This document shows positions 10,640 through 22,718 of a DNA stretch of 64,000 nucleotides, piece by piece; position 1 is the first letter of the stretch, and each line of letters starts with the position of its first letter. The position numbers and the translations under genes are program-made. Source of the DNA: Brachionus manjavacas (taxonomy: Eukaryota; Rotifera; Eurotatoria; Ploima; Brachionidae); NCBI GenBank assembly GCA_019054805.1, contig JAHQIY010000006.1, positions 2,728,001 through 2,792,000 on the forward strand. The letters are read 5' to 3'. The notes beneath the pieces are model-generated. The model did not search any database, was not told the DNA's origin, and saw only the letters and a list, made by a program, of their open reading frames with translations.

Positions 10640-13450
10640 CATATCTTTGGCTCCCAGATCTTGTAAATCTTGTAAATCTTGATCTCCCAGATAACGTTGT
10701 TGATTACTTTATTAAATTCAATTTGTTCGTAAATATTTACCACTTTGTACATTTGAATTAAGTCACCCCTTAATCTTCTTATCCTCAGGTTAGTTAACTC
10801 TAGCTTTGACAAACGTTGTTGATAATCCAAATCACGCAGTTCTGGAATCAATTTTGTTGCTCTTCGTTGAACTTTCTTAAGATCATTTATATCCTTTTCC
10901 AAATATGGACGCCATGCACTGACAGCATACTCCAGGTGCGGTCTAACCATAGAACAATACAATTGCTTGATAGTCTCGCTGCCTGGATACTTAAATGCTT
11001 TCCTAATTATACCCAACATTCTATTTGCTTTAGCTGTTGCATTCTTGACTTGTGTGTCCCATTTTAAATCATTCTGCATGTAAGTACCCAAACTTCTTTC
11101 GAATTTTGACTTACTCAGGGGCTTCAAACCAATTTTGTACTCGAATTAAGGATTATTGCTACCAATATGAACTCCTTTGCATTTTTCTACATTTAGCTGA
11201 GTCGACCACTCTTTTGACCACTTGCACACCCTATCCATATCTGATTGTAGCTTATAAATCGTATGAAATTATTAACTGTTGATAAGATCTTCGTGTCATC
11301 AGCACAGGCTTCGCAATTGTTTTGGACAATATCCAACATATCGTTTATATAAATAAAAAAGAGGAAAGGACCGAGCACTGAACCTTGAGGAAATCCACTG
11401 TTAACTTTAACCCAATTTGAACAAGTGTTCCCTAAATTTGAACATGGTGGCCTCTATTCGTCGAACCAAGCGGCGTGCTGAACACTATAAATACGCGCTT
11501 TATTCTCGCTAATTACTAGATCGAGTAGACTTCTTGTCTATCGATTAAGGTTTGGAAAGTTGGTTCGTTGTTGATGAACATGTTGATGGAAAAAACAATC
11601 GTCCAAGCAGTCAATTAAACAATTTTCAAAGGAATTTTTGTCGGTTAAAAATGAACTAAAAAGTCGACCATGCCAATTTATTTTCGGACAAATTTAATCT
11701 CCACATAATATCAAAACCATTAAATTTGGACTCGTACATAATCTCATTTGCTCCTTAGATACTATTTAAAATCTTCTCATCATTTGAACTACCTGGAGGT
11801 CAACACACACAACCTGCAAGAATAAACTTACCGGGCGTAATAACTGCACACCATATATGTTCCACTTCCTCGTCGCACAAATCATTGTTCATGATTTCGT
11901 AAGAGCCGAAATGCTTGTTAACATAAATACATACCCCTCCACCTACTCTGTTCTTTCTATTATAGTTAAACATTTCATAACCACTCAAACATGGACAGAA
12001 CAACTCTGAGAACCAAGTCTCAGTTATAAAAATAATATCCAAATTGCGAGTCTTGGCGATCAATTCTAGCTCATCGAACTTGTTTCCCAATGAGGTGGCG
12101 TTTGTATAAAAACATTTCAAAAAACTTGATTGCCCTGACGATTTCTCACATTCAATTAAAATATCTTAACTATTTACAAAAATCTTATTTACATACTTTA
12201 CTTAGCGTTTTTTACGATTAATGGGACGTTATTTACATTTAAACTTTTTTCGGTTTGATTAATGTTGCATCTGAGTCTGTTATGACTCAGTGCCGGGCTC
12301 GAGAGTAAATCTCTGAAACCTATCCCCTCTTAAACTATAACAGACATCAGTTCAGTTGTTTCGTTCATTTTGGTTCAAGTTGTATCGGTCTTCTCTACGT
12401 TTTTTGTCCAAATTTCTCTCTGCTTCAGTTTAAATACTATTAAGTTAAATACTATTTAAATTTAAATAGAATGTTGGGTATGTTCACTAAACGTTCGTTA
12501 AACGAGCGAACGAACAAACGTTAAGGTTCGTTAAACTATTAAATTCTTCTTTCTTCTCTTTCTCTCTTTCTGTTCACTGACAACCGAGTTTAGCACCTCA
12601 ATTTGTTCCGCTGGACGTTCCAAATTTTTACCTTGGACTTGGGCAACTGCTCGGCTAACAACCGTTACAAAGCTGGAGATTAACGGTTCTCTGTTTTGTG
12701 GCTGTTCCAATTAGGCAATAACCCTCTTCGATTTTTCTCTTTCTTCTTTCAATTCGTTTTCTAGTTCTGCAACTATTGAAGTCAGTCCAGTTAGACGAAA
12801 GATCGGAAATAGTCGAGTCATTACATTTACAACTACATTTGTATCCTTGACCATTTGTGTTAAGTTGATTCGAGAGTTCTTCCATTTTACTAGTTAAGGT
12901 TCGAATAAATGTTTCTTGCTGTTCGAATCTCAGTTGAAGAGATAAAATTTTTGACGTCGCATTACTTATACGTTCGAATTCTTCTGGTTTTATTTCCAAC
13001 ATTTCAGGACTTATCAACCTCGTTAATTTTTCCCCAAATTTTTTATCTCGATTGGTCCTGCGTAAGCGGGAAGGGTTTAGAAACAACTGGGGTCGAAAAC
13101 TCTTCAGTATTCATAATTTTTCAGAAATTTAAAATTTAGTAGGATAATTTTATTATACTTGTTTCATGAATATTAGAAATATAAATATATGCTTAGTGAC
13201 ATACAATTATATCATTTTGAAAACCAGTGTTAGATATTTAACGACATGTCTCTAAAATCGAGATTATACGTTAATTTTTCCTTCTCTATCCTAGCGGATA
13301 ATAGGGAAGGTCCTCATCTCTTTTTCCAATACCATTTTGATCGACAGATTCGATCTGACACAGAGGTTACTGCATCGATTTGATCATCTACACCGCAGCA
13401 ATCACCTAGATGAAACCAATCCCACTTTTTTATAATGACTAATCAGAAGT
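10640..13450 (-). mobile_element. degenerate CR1/L2-like non-LTR retrotransposon
   Basis: Minus-strand LINE in order 5' to 3'. ORF1 starts at ATG 13114 (MNTEEFSTPVVSK), shifts frame near 13060, and continues to about 12550 with a coiled-coil-like segment and a Cys cluster (CSCKC). An APE-type endonuclease follows (12120-11800: FYTNATSLGNKFDEL, FITETWF), then decays with stops to about 11470. The reverse-transcriptase palm is next (11440-11193: GFPQGSVLGPFLFFIYINDM, then ADDTK), and last the RT C-terminal part (11127-10639: LYCSMVRPHLEYAVSAW, KKVQRRATKLIPEL). The fingers/early palm between endonuclease and palm are deleted. The 3' end has short tandem copies of acaagattt at 10656-10683. The 13115-13450 part, less AT-rich than its flanks, is probably the 5' UTR. 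Not active. Confidence 0.9.
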
Positions 13451-13960
13451 CTATAACTAGAATAAAGTCCCGCTGCGATACTTAAATAAAGATAAATTCA
13501 ACTGGATATTGGGATCAAACATTCTGTTTGTTGGGGGTTCACGGCAATAGTTACTAACAAACTGACTTTTTAAGTTAGTAGTAAAAATCAAAAAAATTAT
13601 TTTATTAATTTTGTGCAAATTTGAAATAAATTTTTTTTGTAAGAGGTACACTTTTTTTTTTGATTTTGTAAATTTTTGTAAGCAATTACATTTAATTTAT
13701 AAACGTAAATTCAGTTTCTGTAATATTTTTTAGCTTATAAAGAGGCTGCTTGATTTAAGTGATATTTTTTTAATAATAATTTGTGTTAATCTAAAATAAA
13801 ATTTAAATTTTTCAATTTAAAATTCAATTTCGCGATTTAATTAAATATTTTTTTATTAAAGACAATAATTGAAGAAAAAGTACAGAGCTTGTCTCAAGAT
13901 TTTTCAAATTTTCCATAGCCAGGAAACACTAATGCCATAGTTATTAAATTTTAATACTAA
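13451..13960. other. AT-rich spacer
   Basis: A/T-rich sequence beyond the LINE 5' end. A 64-codon minus-strand frame at 13457-13651 has no recognisable motif. Nothing else seen. Confidence 0.4.
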
Positions 13961-13973
13961 ATGAAAAGATTAT

Positions 13974-14172
13974 TGCTAAAACACGGACCACCCCTTTAAC
14001 CACGAAGGAATAATAAAATAAACTTCGTCTAAGTGTTTTCTTAGACAAGATTATATGCTCTTTCACGCAAAATTGAGACTTAAGCCGGTGGACTTTTATT
14101 TTTGCAGGACCTATCCTTCGGACTGCACAACCTTTCAAATGCCAAATTTCCGGAATTTAGGACACGGACCAC
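13974..14172. repeat. unclassified repeat unit bounded by direct repeats
   Basis: The 12-mer acacggaccacc occurs at both ends (about 13980 and 14161) in the same orientation, enclosing about 180 bp that is clearly less AT-rich than its surroundings. A short minus-strand open frame (13944-14138) crosses it without a known motif. I compared it by eye with U1, U2, U4, U5, U6 and tRNA sequence and found no match. It may be a solo repeat or a transposon fragment. Confidence 0.35.
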
Positions 14173-16262
14173 CGAAAAAAACTACTTCAATACTTTTATT
14201 AAACTAGACATTCAATAAATATTTTCCTCGAAAAAATATAAGCCAGGGTTAGGGTTATTATCATGAATTACTTTTATTTAATTAACATTTCTAGAAGAGT
14301 TGTTCTTTAAGTAAACAAGTTTAAGTTTAGAATAATTTTTAGTTCAAGACAGATTTTAATAAACTATTTAGGCGGCACATTGAATAAATGACTTAAAAAA
14401 AATTGAAAAACTAATTTTAGACTTATAGAGAAATAAGTGTTGAATTTTTAATCTTTTTACCATTTATTTTTTAACTCAAAAATTCACAATTCCGAAAATC
14501 TTCTTAAATTAAAAAAAAAATCTTATTTTGCAAATTAATTGATAATTTAAACTCAAAAATCGAAAATAAATGCTGATTCATTATTTCATAAACGCAATAT
14601 AAACATTTACTGAATTGTTTTTGCTCTAATTTTAAATTTTGAACTTATTATAGATAACATATCAACTTTATATAAAGCTTAACCTTACTAGCAAGGATAT
14701 AAAAAATGTTCAAATATTTTATTTTTATTATTCTTATCTAAATTATTAATCAAGAATTTTAGATTAAACTTTTTTTTTTTTAATTACTTTAAAATAATTT
14801 AAAATATTAATTTTTCAATTTAATTGTATTCATTTTTTTTATTAAATAAGACCAAGAATAAAAAAAAATGTTGTGTTATTTTTATTATTAACAATGATTA
14901 AAAAAAAATTTTATTCCTAAAAATTTTAGACAACGCCACTATTTCAAGAAAAGTTGAGCAAGTGGTCGAAGAATCGGCCTCTTTTAAAGACTTTTAAAAA
15001 TAAATAAATTTAATTGATTTATATTACCAAAATAGAAAAAATTTAATGCTATTCAAATTTTTGGACTCATGACCAAAAATGGTATGATAAAAATATAATC
15101 AATGTTAACTATCGTAATTAAATGAATTTTGAAATTGTATTATCAAAAAGAAAATTATCTTTTATTTGAAAAACTAAGATCTACAGCCAGCGTTTTTATC
15201 GGGTTGGATTTAGCATAATTTAATCATCTATTTTTGTTTCTAAAATAGATAAAAAAACAAGCTTGAATCGTGAAGCTCAATAGATAAATCTATAAAAGCT
15301 TAAACTTATGAAATTTTTCATCGTTTATTTATTTGTCTATAATCTAGCTTTTCATAATTTTCTACGAGCTCTTAATAGTTTAAAATTTATATTAATTTAA
15401 CATTAATTACAAATAAGATTCCTATTCATCTAGATAAATTAATGAAAGGCCATTCGGGTAGACTCAACCGGGCCATAATGATCGGCGCCCGCATAAATTA
15501 AAGGCCAACGAGAACAAACTGCTTGTTCTGAGTCAAATCAGCATTTATCTAGAATTTTTTTTCACAAATTCTTAGACTAGATCAAACTTATCGGTTAGTA
15601 AAATAGAAAATTGATGACCAAAAAAAAAAAATGAGTAAAAAAAGCGCTGCTCAAATCGAGCTTTTAATCAAAGCTGCGTCATCACGTGATCCCAATTCAT
15701 ATGATTCAAAAGCAATTTGTCTGCAAAGAAAGAAAATTATCTTGAATGTTAAAAATTTTATTCCAAATAGTGGATATAATTAGGATTTGACAGCAATGCC
15801 CATACAAGGCGATTTGGGTAGAAATTTGTCCATTTAAGGTTGGTTTTAGTCAAGAGAAATTTGTCAGCTAGAAACCAGGACAACCAAAAGATTGACATTA
15901 GACAGCGATGATGTATTTGGAATATGTAAAAGAAAAAAATTTATGCTCAAGTTGAAAAATTTCCAAATTTGGTTATTTAATGCGTGTTTCATTTTCACTT
16001 TGTTCATTTCTTTTTCTCTCTCTCTCTTTCTCTCTCTCTCTCTCGTTCTGTAGTACATAGATTTAAAGAAATTATTCTATGCTTCTATATATGCATCGAT
16101 GCAAAATGATTAATTGAAGAGTGTATAGAGAAATAAAATAAAATGACTAAGCGACAAGAACATTATAAATCAAAGGCTTAGTGAGATTTTGGTTCATCTT
16201 TTTGAAAAATTTTATTTTTTTAATTTAGATTTTATACTCGTATCCGAAAGAATTTGTTCACA
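14173..16262. other. AT-rich intergenic DNA, CT microsatellite, possible relic
   Basis: Mostly A/T-rich. A less AT-rich patch at 15450-15560 (containing cggcgcccgc and the palindrome gaacaa...ttgttc) and a 50-codon frame from ATG 15632 (MSKKSAAQIELLIKAASS...) may be relics of one element, but neither is recognisable. A pyrimidine (CT)n tract lies at 16015-16044, about 220 bp before the cofilin start. Immediately before cofilin, ttaatttag at about 16230 could be a 5' UTR or spliced-leader acceptor. Confidence 0.4.
16015..16044. repeat. CT microsatellite
   Basis: Pure pyrimidine CT/TCT run upstream of cofilin. It could affect promoter structure, but that is unproven. Confidence 0.9.
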
Positions 16263-16774
16263 ATGGTAAGTAGAATTTGCGATAAAAATGCGCACAAAAT
16301 TAGGCTTAACAATAAATGGTTTCTATTTAGTCATCGGGCGTAAAAGTTGATCCAGAATGCATTGAGGCGTTCAACCAGTTCAAATTAGGAAAAAAAGACG
16401 CTTTTCTTTTGTTCGGTTTTAACCAAAACGCCACAAAAATTATTGTCTTGCACAAAGAGGTCAAATTGCCGGATGATCAAAAAAAAACCAAGAACGAGCA
16501 ATGGGACAATTTGGTGAGCATGTTGCCGGACAACGATGTGCGATATGCCGTAGCCGATGTGCACTATAACACTTCTGAAGGCCCGCGTACCGACATGGTA
16601 TTTGTCACTTGGGCTCCAGAGACCGCCACCATCAAGCAACGTATGTTGATGGCCAGCAGCAAAGATGCGCTCAAAAATGCCCTTGTCGGCTGCCGTACCA
16701 CCATCCAAGCCTGTTGCTATCCTGACTTGGACTTGAAATCTGTGGTCGAAAAATTCAAAGGCACTCTAGACTAA
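16263..16774 (+). CDS. ADF/cofilin, complete
   Basis: Actin-depolymerising factor: binds and severs ADP-F-actin and binds G-actin in the cytoplasm. Exon 1 codes only the initiator ATG (16263-16265), followed by gtaagt. Exon 2 is 16331-16774 after tctatttag. The protein has 148 residues: SSGVKVDPECIEAFNQFKLG (the N-terminal Ser after Met is the usual regulatory phosphosite), DVRYAVADVHY, DMVFVTWAPETATIKQRMLMASSKDALKNAL (the long actin-binding helix region, with the K-x-RM-x-Y/M-ASSK signature) and a short tail. One ADF-H domain, with length typical of the family. An intron straight after the ATG is a known conserved trait of animal cofilin genes, which supports this start. Confidence 0.97.
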
Positions 16775-18190
16775 ATTGTCTATTTAAAACTAACCAAGCC
16801 ACTAATGTCCAACTAAATTTAACAATCAATCAATCAATCCAATTTTTCCTTAATTTTTATGGCTATTTTCGGAATTTGTAACGAAAATTAAAAAAATGGA
16901 CATTTTTTCGTTTCTTTAGACTTTTATTTTGGAATAACACTTTTTTTTTGTTTATTTTTCAGACTTTTTGTGTGTATTAAATTCTTTGAGTTGCATCAAG
17001 ATCATTTCAAATACAGCTAACTATTATTTATCTTTTAATTATTAATTAATAAATTAATCAGTTCTAAACGAAATTTAAAAATAAAATATTTAAATTAATT
17101 TTCTTTGTCTAACGGCTTGATTTTATTTCCATTTTTGATTATTGAGGAATTTTACTTGAATTTGAATTAAAGCCTTTTGGGACTTAAAATAGAATGGACG
17201 ATGGCTTTTGACTATTAAAAAAAAACACAAAATAAAGGAAAAATTGATAGAAAAAGAATATTAAATTTAGCATAAATTTATTTATTTATTTTTGTATAAC
17301 ATTTGCAACTATATAAAAAAATTGCAGTTTGGCTATTATTTTTTCTAAAGTTACTAAAAAAAATTAAAAATGCCAAAAAAAGTTATAATGGGATAGAGTT
17401 TTGGTATTTATCAATAATACTGAACTTGAACATTTCTCAGAAAGGATTCACATCGAGACATCAAAAACTGGCTCACGAGTCTTAACTATAAAGAATGCCA
17501 ACTAGAAATTAGTGTTGAAAATGAGGCTAAAGGAAAAAGAGGCCGTGGACGTCCAAGAAAAAGTTAAGTTGAGGATGAGATAGTTGATTTAAATAATCAG
17601 CAAAAATAAAACGAGGTTTTCCACCTAAGGTAAGTACCATTTTAGAATTTGATTGATTTTTTTTATACTCTTGTAATTATTTTTTATTCTCGAATGTATG
17701 AAAGTGCTCTAAGATATATATTTTTATTCTATAGATAATTTTTTTTAATTCGTCGAAAGCTTTTGAAATTTTAAATTTTAAAAATAATTTATTTCAAAAA
17801 GATTTTGAAATTTTGAATATCATGACATGTTTTTTTTTGTTCAAATCTAAATCTTGACATATTTACAAACTAGATTAATCGTTAAAAATAGATTTAAAAA
17901 AATAAAGTTATCCAAAAAAATCGATTTTAATTTAATTTCTACAAATAAAAAATTATAAATAAAAATTTACGCTTATTTATCTAAAGAATTTGACTTTTAA
18001 ATTTATTAATTTATTACTTAATTTCTATACTAAATTTTTCTATTAAATTTTTCTTTATTAAACATCGCCGATTGGCGTTTATTGAAAAAATATATAAATA
18101 AAAATAAAAAATTATAAGATAGCATGGTTCTTGAAAATTCTCTTTTGAATGATTTGTATTTTTTTGATGTAATTATGGTGATAAACGTCT
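16775..18190. other. intergenic DNA with possible Mutator-like tail relic
   Basis: The cofilin 3' UTR runs through AT-rich sequence. At about 17495-17570 the plus strand reads ...ENEAKGKRGRGRPRKS then stop. The AT-hook-like KRGRGRPRK resembles the tail after the SWIM finger of the element at 26.7-27.9 kb, so this may be the end of another decayed MULE. No other features seen. Confidence 0.3.
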
Positions 18191-18801
18191 TTAACACTAG
18201 AAGCACCAAAATTTTAAACTACTAAAAGCACCAAAACGAGTCAAAATGACTTGTTTTAATAGAATCTAATGGATAAAAATGGATAATAATTTATTATTTG
18301 GATAAATCTATTCAAAACTTAATTTTAATTGAGTAAAAATAAAAATTTGGCTAAAAAAAAGTATCTTGCAAAAATTTTATCTTCTACTGAATTCATTCCT
18401 TTTTGAACCAATTTTTCGTCTTTCATGTAAAATAGGGAAACTTTAATTTTTGCATTTTTTAAATTTGCTTATCTTGGTTCAAGTATTAGGATTTAAGTCA
18501 GTTTTTAAAGATTTGTATACTTTTTATAAATATTTTATGACTCATCCATTGATTTTGTAGATAAATTCAAAATTTTAATTAAAAAACGAGTCAAAATGAC
18601 TCTTTTTGGTGCTTCTAGTAGTATATACTTGATTTTGTATAAAGGAAATATTTTTTTTATTTGAATTTAGTTAATTTAGAAAGTTATTCTTATTTTTATG
18701 CTGAAAAAAAAAATGTGCTCAAATAGCCAAAATTGACTTAGATTTTAGCGGCCAAAAATCGAAAAAGAGTCATTTTGACTCGTTGGTGCTTCTAGTGTTA
18801 A
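18191..18801. mobile_element. piggyBac-like MITE with TTAA target duplication
   Basis: A 603-bp non-coding unit (18195-18797) begins CACTAGAAGCACCAA and ends with its reverse complement, TTGGTGCTTCTAGTG, flanked on both sides by TTAA (18191-18194 and 18798-18801). TTAA duplication and a C-A/C-C-Y-T-A-G-A-like tip are hallmarks of the piggyBac superfamily. Internally a second inverted pair (about 18219-18250 and 18589-18621) repeats the gagtcaaaatgactc palindrome and a variant tip (actactaaaagcacc / ggtgcttctagtagt). This suggests nesting or an ancestral arm duplication. No transposase frame, so non-autonomous. Confidence 0.82.
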
Positions 18802-19655
18802 ACAAATACATATTGAGATGAGATTTCGCTTCTTTGCCAAGCTTATGAAAAATGTTCCAAATAATATAACAAATTATTGTTTCATACGTTTATAACCTTT
18901 AAAAAAATACTTCATTGTTTTAAATTTTTTTAAAAAATAAGAAAAAAAAGAAATTAAACTTCAAAAAAGGAATTTATTTTTATATTTTGATGTTATAATT
19001 ATTTTATTTCATTATTTTGATTATCTATACTGAAAAAAAATAGGGAACAATAATATCAATACATGAACACTATTTTAATTTTTGAGAAAGAATTTAAACC
19101 AGAAAAAGAATAACCAAATGTTGATCCTTTTAAAGATTCGTATAGATTTCCTAATCTTTTGGAACTTGGGTCCCATTTCTTATTCGAAGGGTATTTAATT
19201 ATATTAAGCCAGATAGAAAAATAAATTATAAAAAATCCAATTGGTTCAAGGTGATAGACCCATAGTGATACAATTGAACAATTTTAATGGCACAAAGAGG
19301 TAATTTAATAAATTCTAAAATTATTACAAGTGGCACAATTTTCCTAAATAATGGGTCTGGTACTTTCGCTAACATTTACATTCTCTAGCTACGAACACTA
19401 ACAACCACTTTTAAAGCTATAATAAGACCTCAGTTAACTTCACCACAAATTTATGTAAAATCATCACTAATTCAGTAATTGAATTATTTTTTTTATATCA
19501 CAAAATCAGTAAAACATATCAAATACAGTGAAAATACCAAATAAAAATTTTAAATTTCACTAATAAGATAAAAATATAACAAAGTAGTACTAAATTATCT
19601 AATCAACTACTTTTTTTATTAAATAAATAGACTTTTAGTAAAAAGTCCGTAGTCT
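18802..19655. other. AT-rich intergenic DNA
   Basis: Spacer between the piggyBac-like MITE and a LINE scrap. Nothing recognisable in either strand. Confidence 0.4.
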
Positions 19656-19998
19656 TTTCTAAGAACAAAAATGAGAGTGATAATCTCAACTTAAAAATTT
19701 ATGGAAATAGAATAGTGAGCCAAAAAGAAATCAAGTTTCTTGGTAATTTGATTCTAATTTAAATTTTAATATACTGGTAGACGAAATTAAAGAACGCTGC
19801 AATAAAAGGCTAAATATTATTAAGATACTTTCAAACAAAAAATGGGGTCTTAATCAAAATGCACTATCAATAGGAAATTTATATAAATCTTTAATCGGAT
19901 CAACTTTAGACTTTTCTTTTCCTTGCTAGAATTTATTTTCGGAAAAAAATAAATTCAGAAAACAGCAGTCAGATCTATCTTTTTTGATTGTGTTAAAT
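19656..19998 (+). mobile_element. LINE reverse-transcriptase C-terminal fragment
   Basis: Read across one stop and a frame change, the plus strand gives NLKIYGNRIVSQKEIKFLG, then EIKERCNKRLNIIKIL and NKKWGLNQNALSIGNLYKSL, IGSTLDFSFPC. This is the pattern downstream of the RT domain in I/Jockey-type non-LTR elements (ERCNKRLNIIKIL...WG followed by LYKSLI-GS-LDY). Several stops show it is dead. The wording differs from the CR1/L2-like elements at 10.6 and 49 kb, so it is a second LINE lineage. Confidence 0.7.
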
Positions 19999-20300
19999 CA
20001 GAGTTGGTCAAAAGTCAAACTTTAAAGTCAGAATCGTTAAAAATCAAAGTCAAAGTCGACTTTGACTTGAGTCCACTCAAGTCAACTCAATTATTTTCAG
20101 GCTATAACATTAGACCTCATCGTTCTATATTAACAACAAATTGCAGAAAAATTAACAATGATAAAATGTAATTTAAAAACATTGAAATTCGAGAACTAAA
20201 TTTTATTTAAAACAAAAATTTAAAGAATTTTAGTTTTAACTAAAATTAAAAAAAATAAAATTTAAAGTCAAAGTCCACACTTGACTATGACAATTATATA
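19999..20300. mobile_element. possible hAT-like terminal sequence
   Basis: CAGAGTTGGTCAAAAGTC at 19999 looks like a hAT terminal inverted repeat. It is followed by several aaagtc words in both orientations, including the palindrome caaagtcgactttg at about 20050. Further aaagtcaaagtcc words appear near 20265. The far end and an 8-bp duplication could not be defined, so boundaries are uncertain. It would have inserted into the adjoining LINE fragment. Confidence 0.35.
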
Positions 20301-20951
20301 AATTAAATTTATTGAATTCCTTACACTTAATTAAATGGAAAATCAATTTTTATCAATAATTTACAATTAATTTTTTTGATAAAAAAAGACACAAATCTAT
20401 TCTTTTAAAATAATAATTTTCTTTGGGATGAAAAAAAAAAGGTAAAAATAATTGTTTTTGATTTAATATTTGAATTCGTTTTTGAGTGAAAAATTAGTGT
20501 TGAAATAAAAAAGTAATCTTTTTATTCTGTAAATGTTTTTTCTTCTTAATATTTTTTATTTTTAATAAATTTATGTCCACGAAGTTAACTGCTTTTTTAA
20601 TGTGAAAGAGCTAATGTTCGATCCAGATATTCAAATAAAAAGATAATTATAATAGCTTATTTAGTTAATAAAATAGAATTCTCAAATATTAATTTTTCAG
20701 GTTTAATCCAAATTTGTTTAAATAAATTGATCAAATTTTTTGATGCGTCAAATAAACTATTTTCAAATACCCAAAATGCATCCATTTTTAAATGAAAGAG
20801 CGGAAAATAGGACTTAAGACAAACTTACAATATATTGTGAATAAAATTGAGCTAAAAAACATTGAATTTTTGAATTTGCACGTCAAATATTAAATGATTC
20901 GAGAAATCAAAATTAATTTTTTCTAATGGTGTAAGTTCTTCATTTTTTATA
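20301..20951. other. AT-rich upstream flank of BEN-domain gene
   Basis: No features recognised. The promoter and any 5' UTR of the next gene must lie here. Confidence 0.4.
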
Positions 20952-22453
20952 ATGGAAAATTTTGAAAATCTGAGCGCTTTTGATTTTATACCTGATTTAC
21001 CTAATGAGCTCTTGAATCTATCCCCGTGTGTTCAAGTTTTTTCGCCTATACATTCTCCGGATACACTGGGCACACAATCGGGGGACGTACAGGCGCCTGA
21101 AATACCAATTTCATCCAACCAACTCGAATCTCATATTGAAGACAAGAGTCCTCCGGCGGACTCAATTCAACCGTTCCAGTCGCTAGATATCAATTCGAGC
21201 CAGCCAAGACCTAAAAGAGCTGCTGCTGTTGCGGCAAATTTTTGGATCTCTAGCTTAAAACGAAAGGGAACCTTTGACGACTCAGATAAAGAAAATGAAT
21301 TCTACGTAAAACCTCGGTCAAAAGTGAACATTTTTTTAAATATTAACAATCTGAAAAATACTTTTTATCATTAGATCAATATGTCAAAAAAACGGAAATC
21401 TACACTAAAAAAAAAGAGCACTCCATTAAATGAAACTCACCCGGAAAATTCTGAGAATCAAATTAGTTCTAGCCTAGATGAAACTCAGGCAATAATTTTG
21501 ATAGTATTCTTTTAATTTTAAGTTTAACTAGCTTTATTGCTTCTAGATTGAAAAACGACTTGATGAATATTCTCTTAATGAACAAATTCAAACTATAAAC
21601 ACCAATTTAGTAGACATCCCGATTGAATTTATCCAAAATAATCAAATAAATGAAGAACTTCCAAATCAAGAAAATGAAATTTTAAATCCAAACATTTTGT
21701 GTTCGAATTTATATGACCCACTATTGCTCAATGCTATTAATCCTCCGGGTGACACGGAATTGGATGCAACCACTAGTTTGAATACTCCAACTAGAATAGA
21801 TAAATCAATGGTGTTTTGTTTAAGCGACAATTTGTACTATGATGACAGTAACTATGAAAAGGATGACCTGGGCTTTACAATTAGTAGAGCCGTGGAACCC
21901 AACTTTGAACAACATGATACTCACTTTGAATTTAATCTGGATATGCTACATCAACCTTTTATAGATCTCAACAATAACTATTTATCAAATGACATTCAGA
22001 ATTCCGAGGATCTTAATAAAAGTGAAAGTCCTAGGACTGAGACAATGGTTTAAATAAAAACATTTGCAGTTGAAATATGTTCTAATTTTTGCTTAAGTTT
22101 TACGAAGGTATTGATCTGCTGAAATTAAGCCATGGAAAAAGGACAGACAAGTTGATTGGTTATGCAGCAAGTGTAATCAAGGTATTATTCTCTGCAAATG
22201 AAATAAAACGCGGAATTTTTCCTGATAATGAAGGAAAAACTCGAAGCAAATGTCGAATGCCTTTCGATAGCTACCGAACTGAGATTTTAAAAGGTAATTT
22301 GAAATTTTATTATCATGCTGCTATTGAAATCTTTTATTTTAAGAAGCGATTATTAAAAAATTTAACTATAATCCACTAAGTTTGGAAAAATTGTGGACAA
22401 ATATTCGCCCGTTGATAAATAAATGTCTTTATAATTTACGAAAGAGCGTTTAA
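20952..22453 (+). CDS. BEN-domain protein, complete
   Basis: Five exons join in frame: 20952-21323, 21375-21503, 21547-22047, 22098-22293, 22344-22453, giving 435 residues. The exon 2 donor is ambiguous: GT at 21504 (43-bp intron) or GC at 21489 (58-bp intron), both in frame. The last 100 residues form a BEN domain: DKLIGYAASVIKVLFSANEI, then FPDNEGKTRSKCRMPFDSYR, then ILKEAIIKKFNYN and a final helix ending LYNLRKSV. BEN domains bind DNA or chromatin factors, usually in transcriptional repression, so a nuclear role is inferred. The N-terminal 330 residues are acidic, Ser/Asn-rich and not recognised. They contain a KEN-box-like DSDKENE at about residues 115-121 and basic patches (PRPKRAA, KKRKSTLKKK) that could be nuclear signals. 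Confidence 0.8.
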
Positions 22454-22718
22454 TTTTGAATATTTTTAATTTAAATTTGAACTTTTTTTTTTATAGAAAA
22501 TGATTGTAAATTTATCCAAATTTGATTGATAATCGATTTGTTTTGACATTTTTGTCATTTAATTTGTTGAATATAGATTTAATAATTTGCTTTTCCAAAT
22601 CGAAATTTCAGTATATTTCCATTTTTCTTTAAATTTAAATTAATAAAAATTCTTTCATAATTTAATTTTTAGTATTAATAGCTAAGAAATTCTCAATTCA
22701 AATTTACTCAAGCTACTT
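22454..22718. other. 3' flank of BEN gene
   Basis: A/T-rich; AATAAA-like words near 22640 may serve poly(A) addition. Nothing else. Confidence 0.4.
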
